Below, piece after piece: positions 17,188-25,624 of a DNA stretch of 64,000 nt (its first letter is position 1; each line of letters begins with the position of its first letter). The notes under the pieces are model-generated. The model saw nothing but the letters and a program-made list of their open reading frames with translations, was not told the origin of the DNA and did not search any database. The stretch covers positions 124,001-188,000 of the forward strand of contig DAMBSC010000010.1 in NCBI GenBank assembly GCA_032054765.1, given 5' to 3'. The position numbers were made by a program, and so were the translations under genes. This DNA is from DFXE01 sp032054765. GTDB lineage: Bacteria > Bacteroidota > Bacteroidia > Bacteroidales > Tannerellaceae.

Positions 17188-20172
17188 TTAGAAGTTGAGA
17201 CTTAAACCGATAAGGCTAACCAATGGACGAGGATACGCATTATTGTCGATGCCATAGTCTTTGCCTGTCAAAGTTACATTCACTGCTTCCGGATCCAATC
17301 CGTCGTATTTAGTTATAACAAACGGATTCTGAACGGTTGCATAAATACGTCCGTTTAATGTATTAAACAAATTCTGGAATGAATATCCTAATGTTATGTT
17401 GTCACAACGTAAGAATGACGCATTCTGTACATAATAATCGGAAAGAACATTCAAATTTTGGAAATTAGTTTCAAAAGCGGACTTAGGTCTGTTTGAAAGA
17501 TATCCTTTATTGTTTATCCATCCTTCACTTAAAGGAGCATTAAAGGAAGCTATATTGTTATATACATAGTTGTTGAAACTTCCACGTAAGGAGAAGCTAA
17601 AATCCCAGTTCTTATAGATTAGCTTGGAAGTGAATCCTACTGTTACATCAGCCGCCGGTTTTTTGTAGAAATATTTATCACTCTCATTAACTTGCCCGTC
17701 ACCATTCCTGTCTACATAAAGACCTTCGATAGGTTTACCGTTTTCGTCATATACTTGTTGATATACATAGAAGGAGTTAATTGCATTTCCTACACCCTGG
17801 GCCTGGATTGTTGTACCTGTTCCCCCAGATATATAACCTGTCGGAACGATTGTTGCCGCATCATCCTGAGCAGTTAATTGGGTAATTTCACTGTCACTCC
17901 AAGCGATATTGAATCCTAAATCCCATATGAGGTCATTGGTAGCAATAGCTTTACCATTGATGGAAAATTCCACTCCCTGGTTCTTCATTGAACCTATATT
18001 GCTTACAATCCTATTTTTGAAGTTAGTTCCGGCCGGTACATCTATAATATTGATTAAGTCTTTGGTTTTTCTGTGATAATAGTCTACAGATCCGGTTATC
18101 CTATTATTTAAAAAACCATAGTCAAAACCGGCATTCCATGTAGTCGTTTCTTCCCATTTCAAGTCCGGATTATATCCGTTTGGACGGGAGATAGAAATTT
18201 TGTTATCATCACCAAATTGATAATATGCACCGTCTTGTCCTGCAAAATAAGTAGCCATATATGGGTAATCGCCTTGTAGAAGATCTTGTTGACCGGTTAT
18301 ACCATAGCCTAAACGTGCTTTCAGATCGGAAAGTACATCCACATCTTTTAAGAAATCTTCTTCTTTGATTTTCCAACCTAACGCTACTGAAGGGAATAAT
18401 CCCCAACGATTATCTTTAGAAAAGCGGGATGTACCATCGTATCGTAATGTCGCTGTAAGCAGATATTTATTCTTGTATGAATAATTGGCACGTCCGAAAA
18501 AGGATACTAAATAATTTTCTGTTTTAAAAATATAAGAGGTAGGATTGCTCCCTTCCATATTGTTGTATTCATTTTCTTGTGTTCTGTGAAAATGTTGCCA
18601 GGAATAACCACCCATTATGTCAAAATGATGATCTTCATTAAAATCTTTGGCATATTGTAGGTAGAAATCAAGCAATAAATTATACTTATCAATGGTCTCC
18701 CAACCTTCTTTTCCTTGTTCTATGTAGCCTATAGGAGATTCTTTAGGATAATATAGATCCTGCGTTCCTGTAGCCAGATCCATACCTAAGTTAAGGTTAG
18801 CCCTTAGCTCTGGCAAAAAGTGGAATTTATAATCAAACTGGGCATTACCAATTAAATTCTTTGACTTTGCTGTTTCTTTTTTCTGTTTCAACATTGAAAC
18901 AGGATTTTTGGTCGCAATGGATATAAACTCTCCGGTAGACTGGTTTTCCCATGCAAAATAGCCACCATATTTAGTATTGCCATCTTTTACCGGTTGAGTC
19001 GGATCAAAGTTTATGGCAGCACCAATGGCTCCTGTATCAGCAAAACGGGTATTTGCTATCATTCCTTTTGCATTCAAGTTTATCATTAGATGGTCGTCAA
19101 GCAGTCTCGGACTTAAACTTATAGATGCTGTATATCTTTCGAAATTATAAGTTTTAACAATACCGTTCTGATTTGTATAACCGATGGTCGCACGGTATGG
19201 CATATTAGCTAGACCTCCTGTAAGAGACAGATTATGGTCTGTACCGACTGCTGTTTGGAAAATTTCATCTTGCCAATCGGTATTTGCATTTCCAAGTAAT
19301 TGAGCAGCGCCAGATTCTGCACCAAAAGTATTTGTTACGAAATCACGGTATTCATTCGCGTTCATGACTTCAATTTCGTTTACTTTTGTACTAATAGAAA
19401 CGTTTCCATCATAGAAAATTCTCGGACGGGATCCTCTTTCTCCTTTTTTAGTCGTAATAATGATAACCCCATTAGATGCCCTTGACCCATAAATGGCCGT
19501 TGCAGAAGCATCTTTCAATACCGTAAATGTTTCAATGTCATTTGGGTTTATTGTACTTAAGGGATTTGATACCCCTTTAATTCCATCATTATCCATGGCA
19601 AGACCATCTACCACAATTAACGGATTGTTACTGGCAGACAAAGAAGCTCCACCTCGAATACGAATGGTCGCACCTCCTCCGGGAGCGCCGCCGTCTGTCA
19701 TAACATTAACCCCGGCGATTTTACCAGTGATCATATCAGTGGCAGTGGTGGTAAGTCCACGATTCATTTCATCGGGTTTAATAGCCGTAACAGATCCTGT
19801 CGCATCATTCTTTCGAACAGTACCATAACCTATAACCACTACTTCGTCCAACAATTCTGTATCTTCTTGTAGAGTAATTATCAGATTTCTTTGTCCTTGA
19901 AATGGAATATCCTGTGCTCTATAACCAATGTATGAAATACTTATAATCGCCCCGGGAGGCACTGAGAGAGTGAAGTTACCGTCATAATCGGTAACGGTTC
20001 CGGTTGTAGTTCCTTTCAGAATCACACTTGCCCCAATAATGGGCTCACCATTTGTATCCTTTACATTTCCATTTAATGTAGCATTTTGTGCAAATGAATT
20101 AAAGGATACTACTAATCCAATAAAAATGAGTAAGATTAGATTTGCATTGTAAGAACTTTTTTTCTCTTTCAT
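17188..20172 (-). CDS. SusC-like TonB-dependent outer membrane transporter
   Basis: A 994-residue protein. After a signal peptide (about 1-28) comes a carboxypeptidase-regulatory-like beta domain (30-105). The SusC signature D-E-V-V-V-I-G-Y-G-T follows, then the plug with I-R-I-R-G-G and P-L-I-V-V-D-G, and a 22-strand barrel ending in aromatic Phe. It imports maltooligosaccharides bound by SusD, powered by TonB-ExbBD. It is the first gene of the minus-strand sus-like operon and faces the divergent LacI gene across a 216-bp control region. Confidence 0.96.
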   Translation of the reverse strand: MKEKKSSYNANLILLIFIGLVVSFNSFAQNATLNGNVKDTNGEPIIGASVILKGTTTGTVTDYDGNFTLSVPPGAIISISYIGYRAQDIPFQGQRNLIITLQEDTELLDEVVVIGYGTVRKNDATGSVTAIKPDEMNRGLTTTATDMITGKIAGVNVMTDGGAPGGGATIRIRGGASLSASNNPLIVVDGLAMDNDGIKGVSNPLSTINPNDIETFTVLKDASATAIYGSRASNGVIIITTKKGERGSRPRIFYDGNVSISTKVNEIEVMNANEYRDFVTNTFGAESGAAQLLGNANTDWQDEIFQTAVGTDHNLSLTGGLANMPYRATIGYTNQNGIVKTYNFERYTASISLSPRLLDDHLMINLNAKGMIANTRFADTGAIGAAINFDPTQPVKDGNTKYGGYFAWENQSTGEFISIATKNPVSMLKQKKETAKSKNLIGNAQFDYKFHFLPELRANLNLGMDLATGTQDLYYPKESPIGYIEQGKEGWETIDKYNLLLDFYLQYAKDFNEDHHFDIMGGYSWQHFHRTQENEYNNMEGSNPTSYIFKTENYLVSFFGRANYSYKNKYLLTATLRYDGTSRFSKDNRWGLFPSVALGWKIKEEDFLKDVDVLSDLKARLGYGITGQQDLLQGDYPYMATYFAGQDGAYYQFGDDNKISISRPNGYNPDLKWEETTTWNAGFDYGFLNNRITGSVDYYHRKTKDLINIIDVPAGTNFKNRIVSNIGSMKNQGVEFSINGKAIATNDLIWDLGFNIAWSDSEITQLTAQDDAATIVPTGYISGGTGTTIQAQGVGNAINSFYVYQQVYDENGKPIEGLYVDRNGDGQVNESDKYFYKKPAADVTVGFTSKLIYKNWDFSFSLRGSFNNYVYNNIASFNAPLSEGWINNKGYLSNRPKSAFETNFQNLNVLSDYYVQNASFLRCDNITLGYSFQNLFNTLNGRIYATVQNPFVITKYDGLDPEAVNVTLTGKDYGIDNNAYPRPLVSLIGLSLNF

Positions 20173-20252
20173 GCATTAGATAATTTAAGATTTATATACT
20201 ATTATGAAATACCTTAGTTTTATACTACAGACTAAATACTAATTAACATTGG

Positions 20253-20260
20253 CAAATGTA
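20253..20260 (-). promoter_or_regulatory. Predicted -7 element of the susC operon
   Basis: On the minus strand this reads TACATTTG, matching TAnnTTTG, 80 bp upstream of the susC start codon and about 55 bp from the putative LacI sites. The -33 region is weak, as expected for an activator-dependent or regulated promoter. Confidence 0.5.
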
Positions 20261-20315
20261 TATTAATAAAACTCAGGAAATCGTTAAAAGGTTCATTGAG
20301 GTAGCTATAAATTTC

Positions 20316-20341
20316 TGCAATCGTTAGTGCAATCGTTTGCA
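20316..20341. promoter_or_regulatory. Putative LacI-family operator sites
   Basis: Two direct copies of TGCAATCGTT lie at 20316-20325 and 20328-20337. The second extends to a 14-bp near-palindrome, TGCAATCGTTTGCA, with a central CG as in most LacI-family operators. It covers the -33 box of the LacI gene itself, predicting autoregulation. A third AATCGTTA-like half lies near 20278. Confidence 0.6.
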
Positions 20342-20367
20342 TAATGTGGAAAATTTGAATATATTTG
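20336..20367 (+). promoter_or_regulatory. Promoter of the LacI-MFS operon
   Basis: TTTG (20336-20339), a 20-bp spacer and TATATTTG (20360-20367) form a near-ideal Bacteroidetes sigma-ABfr promoter. The predicted leader is only about 15 nt. The -33 box is inside the putative operator. Confidence 0.75.
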
Positions 20368-20388
20368 AGAGTTGCTAACAAATTAAGA

Positions 20389-21435
20389 ATGAAAAAACAG
20401 CAAATTACGATTAAAGATATTGCTAAAGAATTGAACATTTCTCCGTCTACTGTGTCTCGTTCGTTGGCTGACCATCCCGATATTAGTCAGGAAACTAAAG
20501 ATATGGTTATAGCCTTTGCCGAAAAACACAAATATAAACCGAATGCTCTTGCGTCTAGTTTACGTACTAAAAATAATAAGATGATAGGAGTTATAGTGCC
20601 GGAAATTGTTCATTACTTCTTCTCAACTGTATTATCTGGTATTGAAGATGAAGCAGAAAAAGAAGGCTATCGTGTAATTATAAGCCAGAGTTATGAAGAT
20701 TTCCAGAAAGAAGTAAAATGTGCTCAGGCTTTAATTGAAGCCCGTGTATGTGGAGTTCTTGCTTCTGTTGCTAAAACAAGTACTCGTTATGAGCATTTTC
20801 AAGAATTACTTGATAATGGAATACCTATTGTTTTTTTTGATCGTATCTGTACAGGTATTATAACAGATAGAGTGGTTGTGGATGATTATGCCGGTTCATA
20901 TTCTGCGGTTGAATATCTTATTAAAACCGGATGTAGACGAATTGCTTTTTTCGGCTCTCCCTCGAACCTACCTATTTCGAATAACCGAAGAATGGGATAC
21001 GAAGATGCGTTAATTAATAATGGACTTTTTGTAGACAAAGAATTAATGGTGGTTTGTGATAATTATAAAGATGCTTATAAAGTTACTTCAACTCTCTTAT
21101 CTATGCCCGCCCCACCTGATGCTTTTTTTGCTGTGAATGACGAGACAGCTATCAGTATAGTAAATGTTATAAAATCTCGCGGTTTGAGAATACCGGATGA
21201 TGTATCTGTTTGTGGTTTCACCAATGGTAGTTTAGCAGAAATGTGTGATCCGCCTCTCACTTCCGTAGACCAACATTGTTATGAGTTAGGTTCTACCGCC
21301 ATGAAGCTTTTATTACATAAAATACAGCATGAAGATGGGACAAATAAGCTGAAAAACAAAATAATCAAAACACATTTGGTGATAAGAGACACAACTAAAA
21401 AAATACATTCTTATGAAAAAGAAGCCTTTTCTTAG
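20389..21435 (+). CDS. LacI/GalR family transcriptional regulator of the sus-like locus
   Basis: A 348-residue protein from the ATG at 20389; the in-frame TTG at 20365 overlaps the -7 box and is rejected. The N-terminus has the LacI helix-turn-helix and hinge (I-T-I-K-D-I-A-K-E-L-N-I-S-P-S-T-V-S-R-S-L, then Y-K-P-N-A-L-A). A periplasmic-binding-like effector domain follows from about residue 60, with I-G-V-I-V-P-E, F-F-A-V-N-D-E-T-A and G-F-T-N-G-S. It probably senses a maltose-type sugar and controls both the susCDEF-amylase operon and its own operon. This differs from the SusR-type control known from Bacteroides thetaiotaomicron. The next gene overlaps its end by 23 bp. Confidence 0.93.
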   Translation: MKKQQITIKDIAKELNISPSTVSRSLADHPDISQETKDMVIAFAEKHKYKPNALASSLRTKNNKMIGVIVPEIVHYFFSTVLSGIEDEAEKEGYRVIISQSYEDFQKEVKCAQALIEARVCGVLASVAKTSTRYEHFQELLDNGIPIVFFDRICTGIITDRVVVDDYAGSYSAVEYLIKTGCRRIAFFGSPSNLPISNNRRMGYEDALINNGLFVDKELMVVCDNYKDAYKVTSTLLSMPAPPDAFFAVNDETAISIVNVIKSRGLRIPDDVSVCGFTNGSLAEMCDPPLTSVDQHCYELGSTAMKLLLHKIQHEDGTNKLKNKIIKTHLVIRDTTKKIHSYEKEAFS

Positions 21436-22780
21436 TTTTTGGCAGATTTGGAATATGACATTCGGTTTTCTGGGTATTCAATTTGGATTTGCTCTCCAGA
21501 ATGCTAATTCTAGTAGAATTCTCCAAACATATGGGGCAGATGTAGAACATTTGTCATTATTTTGGTTGGCCGCACCACTTACCGGTATGATCATACAACC
21601 TATTGTCGGGCATTATTCTGATCGGACATGGGGTAAACTGGGGCGTCGCCGTCCTTTCTTTCTGGTAGGCGCTATTCTGACGACTATTGCTTTGATATTA
21701 ATGCCAAATGCAGGACTTTTCCTTTCTCCGGAAACTACACATGCCATCTTGTCGCCGGTACTTATAGGTGCAGGTATGCTGATGATTATGGATGCTTCTA
21801 TTAATATAACAATGGAACCATTCAGAGCATTAGTAGGTGATATGTTGCCTGCCGAACAACATACTACAGGTTTTTCTGTACAGACTTTTCTCATTGGTAT
21901 TGGTGCGGTTATCGGATCACTATTGCCAAGTATTATGAATAAAGTTTTTGGTTTTTCCAATACTGCAGCAGCCGGAGAGGTGGCAGATAATGTAAAGTTT
22001 GCTTTCTATACTGGTGCAGCTATTTTACTTTTTAGTGTACTATGGACGATTATTAAAACAAAAGAATATTCTCCGAAAGAACTGGCTGAGTTTTCCGACC
22101 AAAAGAAGCCACTTACGGAAATCAAGAAACGATCGGGCTTTATGGAGATTATGCATGATATTGCTCATATGCCTAAAGTTATGTGGCAGCTTGGGTTATG
22201 CCAGTTCTTTGCATGGTTTGCGCTTTATTCGATGTGGGTATATACTACTCCTGCTCTTGCGGATCATGTTTATCACTCACCTGATCCAGCTTCAATTGGA
22301 TATGCGACTGCAGGCGATAAAGTAGGAGAGTTGTTTGGTGTATATAACTTTGTAGCGATGCTTTTTGCCTTATTGTTGATCCCTATCGCTCGAAAATTGG
22401 GACGAAAACTTACTCATTCTATTTGTTTATCTTTAGGGGCAATAGGACTCATATCTCTTTATTTTCTAACCAATACAAATATGATGACCTTTTCTATGAT
22501 TGGTGTAGGTATTGCCTGGGCAAGTATCTTGGCGATGCCCTATGCTATATTATCGGATAATCTTCCTCCTGAGAAGATGGGTACCTATATGGGAATTTTT
22601 AATTTCTTTATTACACTTCCTCAGATAACAAATGGTTTGATACATGGATGGATTGTAAGGAATTTGTATGACGGGCATACTATATATGCATTGTTGACAG
22701 GAGGGGTATTTCTGTTGTTTGCTGCTATTGCAGTATTTCTGGTTAAAAATAAAAAAGATGTCCGGTTTCCGGTTGCTTGA
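21413..22780 (+). CDS. MFS sugar transporter (SLC45/maltose-type)
   Basis: A 455-residue inner membrane protein with 12 predicted helices. It starts M-K-K-K-P-F-L-S-F-W-Q-I-W-N-M-T-F-G-F and carries the MFS loop motif G-H-Y-S-D-R-T-W-G-K-L-G-R-R-R-P-F-F. A long central cytoplasmic loop lies near 200-240. Relatives include the sucrose/maltose:proton symporters found in starch loci of Bacteroidetes. It should bring maltose or maltodextrins, released by periplasmic enzymes, into the cytoplasm. The 23-bp overlap with the LacI gene ties it to the same mRNA. Confidence 0.88.
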   Translation: MKKKPFLSFWQIWNMTFGFLGIQFGFALQNANSSRILQTYGADVEHLSLFWLAAPLTGMIIQPIVGHYSDRTWGKLGRRRPFFLVGAILTTIALILMPNAGLFLSPETTHAILSPVLIGAGMLMIMDASINITMEPFRALVGDMLPAEQHTTGFSVQTFLIGIGAVIGSLLPSIMNKVFGFSNTAAAGEVADNVKFAFYTGAAILLFSVLWTIIKTKEYSPKELAEFSDQKKPLTEIKKRSGFMEIMHDIAHMPKVMWQLGLCQFFAWFALYSMWVYTTPALADHVYHSPDPASIGYATAGDKVGELFGVYNFVAMLFALLLIPIARKLGRKLTHSICLSLGAIGLISLYFLTNTNMMTFSMIGVGIAWASILAMPYAILSDNLPPEKMGTYMGIFNFFITLPQITNGLIHGWIVRNLYDGHTIYALLTGGVFLLFAAIAVFLVKNKKDVRFPVA

Positions 22781-22878
22781 TGAGTCATACTCTTAAAAAC
22801 AGCAAGTTATTATAATAGGTAGAAAAACGTATGTAGCCTTCCTCACGGAAGTCGCAACCGGAAACTCGTTTGGACATC
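22757..22878 (+). terminator. Long inverted repeat at the 3' end of the MFS gene
   Basis: The last bases of the gene (GATGTCC 22757-22763 and GGTTTCCGGTTGC 22764-22776) are complementary to GCAACCGGAAAC (22854-22865) and GGACATC (22872-22878). A 6-nt bulge and a 77-nt loop result, and the loop holds its own CTTCC/GGAAG hairpin (22838-22851). It may end or stabilise the mRNA; there is no strong T tract. Confidence 0.45.
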
Positions 22879-22902
22879 TGTTAAGATTATAGTAATTATC
22901 CT

Positions 22903-23106
22903 TTAATTATATGTTTCATCCTGTTTATTCTCTTCTTTTTTTCCTCCGAAAAAACGTAGAATTCCAGATATTACAGCTACAATACCCAGTGAAATCATAA
23001 CAATCAGTTTCTGATTTTCACTATTAAAATCAGTTGTTCCGATAAGTACTAAAACAATGCAGGCTAACATCATAGTTGCTTCTGCTAAATCTTTATTTAT
23101 ACGCAT
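22903..23106 (-). CDS. Small two-helix membrane protein, unknown function
   Basis: A 67-residue protein with two transmembrane helices and a charged C-terminal tail (G-G-K-K-E-E-N-K-Q-D-E). The second helix is preceded by a K-L-I-V-M motif also seen in the neighbouring 67-residue protein, suggesting an old tandem duplication. Function unknown. Confidence 0.65.
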   Translation of the reverse strand: MRINKDLAEATMMLACIVLVLIGTTDFNSENQKLIVMISLGIVAVISGILRFFGGKKEENKQDETYN

Positions 23107-23136
23107 TTTTTTATTTTTAAAGGTTTGATAAATCGA

Positions 23137-23340
23137 CTATTCTTCTACAATTTCTTCTGTTGAATTTCCGGGATTACTTAATCCTTTCATTACTCCAAAT
23201 AATCCTACACAAAGAGTTACCATAACAATAACAAGCTTCAGATAATCATTAGTAATGATAGAACTAAAAGCAAAAACTACTCCGATTACGATTAAAAGAA
23301 GGAAAAGATATACACTTTTCTTTGATTTTTTTGTTGCCAT
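23137..23340 (-). CDS. Small two-helix membrane protein, paralogue-like
   Basis: A 67-residue protein with a basic N-terminus (A-T-K-K-S-K-K-S), two transmembrane helices (around 10-28 and 34-52) and an acidic tail (E-E-I-V-E-E). It has the same length and layout as the downstream protein, 30 bp away, and a matching L-K-L-V-I-V-M stretch. The two are probably co-transcribed. Function unknown. Confidence 0.65.
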   Translation of the reverse strand: MATKKSKKSVYLFLLLIVIGVVFAFSSIITNDYLKLVIVMVTLCVGLFGVMKGLSNPGNSTEEIVEE

Positions 23341-23451
23341 ATTTTTTTGATTTTTTTAGTTTATAATGTACGATTAATCCCAAATTGACAGGATTCGTGT
23401 CATCCTGTAATCTGTGATAAATAATAGTAAGTGATAATACAAACTAAAAAA

Positions 23452-23856
23452 TCAAATAATGATTTTCCGCAAAGCATACACATGGTATCTCATGCGGCAA
23501 AGAAGGGTAGAATAGTTAGACGTTTGACAATAAGCTACATATTCAGATATTTTTTGTAGTTGGTTGGCACCTTTCATACGGAATTCTTGTAAGGTCCGTA
23601 TATAATTATATAAACTGTTAGCGTTTTGTGTGTTGGTATTTAGTTGGATGGTTCTGCGAGGTGTACGAAAATTACTGTTTTTTAAATCATTACTTATCAT
23701 CTCCAGCCGATGTTGCATATCAGCTTTTGAATTTTTTTCTTTCATGATTGCTTCACTGGTAACTATTGTTTGACTATCATTCAATACTTCGTCATGCGAA
23801 ATACCGAATAATAATAACATACAAAACAGTCCTGCTATGTAAAGCATTCTTTTCAT
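23452..23856 (-). CDS. Exported protein of unknown function
   Basis: A 134-residue protein with a signal-like hydrophobic N-terminus (about 4-19). The rest is mostly helical and rich in Asn, Gln, Arg and Lys. Paired Cys residues near 109 and 119 could form a disulphide. I do not recognise a family. It is transcribed away from menA, and the two promoter regions overlap. Confidence 0.6.
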   Translation of the reverse strand: MKRMLYIAGLFCMLLLFGISHDEVLNDSQTIVTSEAIMKEKNSKADMQHRLEMISNDLKNSNFRTPRRTIQLNTNTQNANSLYNYIRTLQEFRMKGANQLQKISEYVAYCQTSNYSTLLCRMRYHVYALRKIII

Positions 23857-23890
23857 ATTGCAAATTTAGCATGAATTCTTTTAAAAGAAA

Positions 23891-23909
23891 CAAATGTATG
23901 GTATTTTTG
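23891..23909. promoter_or_regulatory. Overlapping divergent -7 elements of menA and the exported unknown
   Basis: TATTTTTG at 23902-23909 (plus strand, 36 bp before menA) and TACATTTG at 23891-23898 (minus strand, before the 134-residue protein) both match TAnnTTTG. They lie back to back within 19 bp, so the two promoters should compete. Confidence 0.5.
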
Positions 23910-23945
23910 TTCCCGTTTAGTATATTATATGAAAAGTTTGCCGGA

Positions 23946-24851
23946 ATGATTAATAATAAAAGTTATTTCCGTATCTGGTGGGAAGCTGCGAGGCCAAAAA
24001 CCTTATCAGCTTCTGTAAGTCCGGTACTATTAGGATGTGCTTTAGCCTACCGCGACGGAATGTTTAAATTTGTTCCGGCCATATTATGTTTCTTTGTTGC
24101 CTTGTTGGCGCAGATTGCTTCCAATTTTGCTAATGATTATTTTGATTTTAAGAAAGGTGCTGATACTGAAGAACGTTTAGGACCTGATCGAGCTGTGGCT
24201 TCCGGGTGGATAACCCCGAAGGCAATGTTGATTGCTACGTTTATATCCTTAGGTTTGGCTTGTTTATGTGGTTTGGGTTTACTTTATTATGCAGGATGGG
24301 AATTGATATTTGTCGGATTAGCTATCGCAGTATGTGTGTTAGCTTATTCCGCTGGTCCTTTTCCATTCGCCTATAATGGCCTGGGAGATGTCTGTGTGCT
24401 ATTATTTTATGGAATTATTCCTGTTAGTTTTACTTACTATGTGCAAACGTTTACCTTTACTACCTTATCTTTCCTTCTTTCACTTGGTGTTGGGTTTATG
24501 TCTGTAAATATTCTTGTAGTAAATAACTACCGTGATTATGAGCAGGATAAAGTGGCTAATAAGCGGACAACAATAGTTATGTTTGGACGTACATTCGGCC
24601 GTATGTTTTATCTTTTTAATGGAATAATCGCCTGTTTACTTGCGATCCCTTTGCTCATCAAAACCGGCTGGTGGACATTGGCTTTTCTTGTTGCTTTCTT
24701 CATACTTTTTCTTTCTACCTGGCGGGAATTAACTCGTTTTGAGGGACGCGAATTAAATAAATCCTTAGGTCATACTGCCCGTAATGTTTTACTTTATACT
24801 ATCTTACTGATAGGTGCTACATTGTCGTCACCATTCACCAACCCACTTTAA
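23946..24851 (+). CDS. menA: 1,4-dihydroxy-2-naphthoate polyprenyltransferase
   Basis: A 301-residue UbiA-family membrane enzyme. The ATG at 23946 is preferred because homologues begin just before R-I-W-W-E-A-A-R-P-K-T-L; the longer frame would run through the divergent gene's promoter. Both prenyl-diphosphate-binding Asp motifs are present: N-D-Y-F-D-F-K-K-G-A-D (~65-75) and N-N-Y-R-D-Y-E-Q-D (~195-203). About nine helices are predicted. It attaches the isoprenoid tail to 1,4-dihydroxy-2-naphthoate to give demethylmenaquinone, in the inner membrane. No other men genes are nearby. Confidence 0.93.
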   Translation: MINNKSYFRIWWEAARPKTLSASVSPVLLGCALAYRDGMFKFVPAILCFFVALLAQIASNFANDYFDFKKGADTEERLGPDRAVASGWITPKAMLIATFISLGLACLCGLGLLYYAGWELIFVGLAIAVCVLAYSAGPFPFAYNGLGDVCVLLFYGIIPVSFTYYVQTFTFTTLSFLLSLGVGFMSVNILVVNNYRDYEQDKVANKRTTIVMFGRTFGRMFYLFNGIIACLLAIPLLIKTGWWTLAFLVAFFILFLSTWRELTRFEGRELNKSLGHTARNVLLYTILLIGATLSSPFTNPL

Positions 24852-24874
24852 TCCTTTTCTGTAAGCCGATTTAG

Positions 24875-24898
24875 AGGTGAAAGCAGTTGCTTTCACCT
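24875..24898 (+). terminator. Hairpin after menA at the edge of element B
   Basis: AGGTGAAAGCA and TGCTTTCACCT form a perfect 11-bp stem with a 2-nt loop, then TTTCC. It lies 24 bp after the menA stop and may serve as its terminator, as well as being a terminal motif of the element. Confidence 0.55.
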
Positions 24899-25064
24899 TT
24901 CCTTAAATGCTTTCACCTGACATATAGCCGGAGATTGAGAATCTTAGTAACAGGTACTCTTTACACAACATTTTTTATTTCCCTGTTACCAAATTACTAC
25001 TTTAATCCCATACATTTAGGTTGTGGCTCATAATAAATTGGGACAAATATCGGTTCTTTTTCGT

Positions 25065-25148
25065 CGGCTCACAAGGGTGAGCCGTTAAGCTCACCTTTGT
25101 GATCTTTGAGGCTCACCTTTGTGAGCCGCATCGCTCACCCATGTGAGC
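25065..25148. repeat. Array B: four tandem 22-bp palindromic units
   Basis: GCTCAC half-sites begin at 25067, 25089, 25111 and 25133, an exact 22-bp period. Arms are GCTCAC/GTGAGC (8 bp and perfect in unit 1, 25065-25084; right arm GTGATC in unit 2). Centres are AAGG, CTTT, CTTT and CCAT. The same CAC-N4-GTG core is seen in array A. Confidence 0.85.
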
Positions 25149-25624
25149 TGATTAATATGTTACAACAAAACGATAAATATATTACTAAAACAACAACAAA
25201 TCCATTAGATAAAATCCATAATTATACGACACCAATGGCGTCGATATGGATGTATATTTTTAGTGTTCAAGAGTTTGCACTGCCCGGCTATTAAAAATTT
25301 AATGTTATGCATCCGATTTATTTTTATTAAAAAAATGAAAAGGTGGTATGAAAAGGTGACGACATCTGCTTTCACCTCCAAACCTGTATCCGGAAAGGGA
25401 TTGAAGCAGGTTGGTGAAAGGTGACGACAATATGAAAAACTTAACTTGGAGGGGATGTAGAAGGAAGTCCGGAATGTTCTTCGAACATGTATTCCGATTA
25501 ATAGAGTCTCAGGCATACACCTCCAACACAACCGATCAAATATTTGTCCTTTTAATACGGTCTAGAAAGGGGTACAAGCTTTAATCTCTTACTTATATAA
25601 GAATATTAATATATTATTTTTGAA

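Larger units (their letters stand above)
24874..25378. repeat. Intergenic element B: 0.5-kb block bounded by 13-bp inverted repeats
   Basis: This lies in the 773-bp convergent gap between menA and a lipoprotein gene. A perfect 13-bp inverted repeat bounds it (24874-24886 and 25366-25378). The motif TGCTTTCACCT or its complement occurs four times (24875-24885, 24888-24898, 24908-24918, 25367-25377). An 8-bp inverted repeat GTAACAGG/CCTGTTAC lies at 24947-24954 and 24982-24989. The centre is a 4 x 22-bp palindrome array, as in element A. Just outside, AAAGGTGACGACA occurs at 25352-25364 and again at 25417-25429. No gene is visible inside. Confidence 0.6.

Noticed and set aside
20365..20388. Upstream TTG start for the LacI regulator
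   Set aside because: The TTG lies within the -7 promoter element, and the ATG at 20389 gives the usual LacI N-terminus.
23766..23945. N-terminal extension of menA
   Set aside because: It would run through the divergent gene and both promoters; homologues start at the W-W-E-A-A-R-P region just after 23946.
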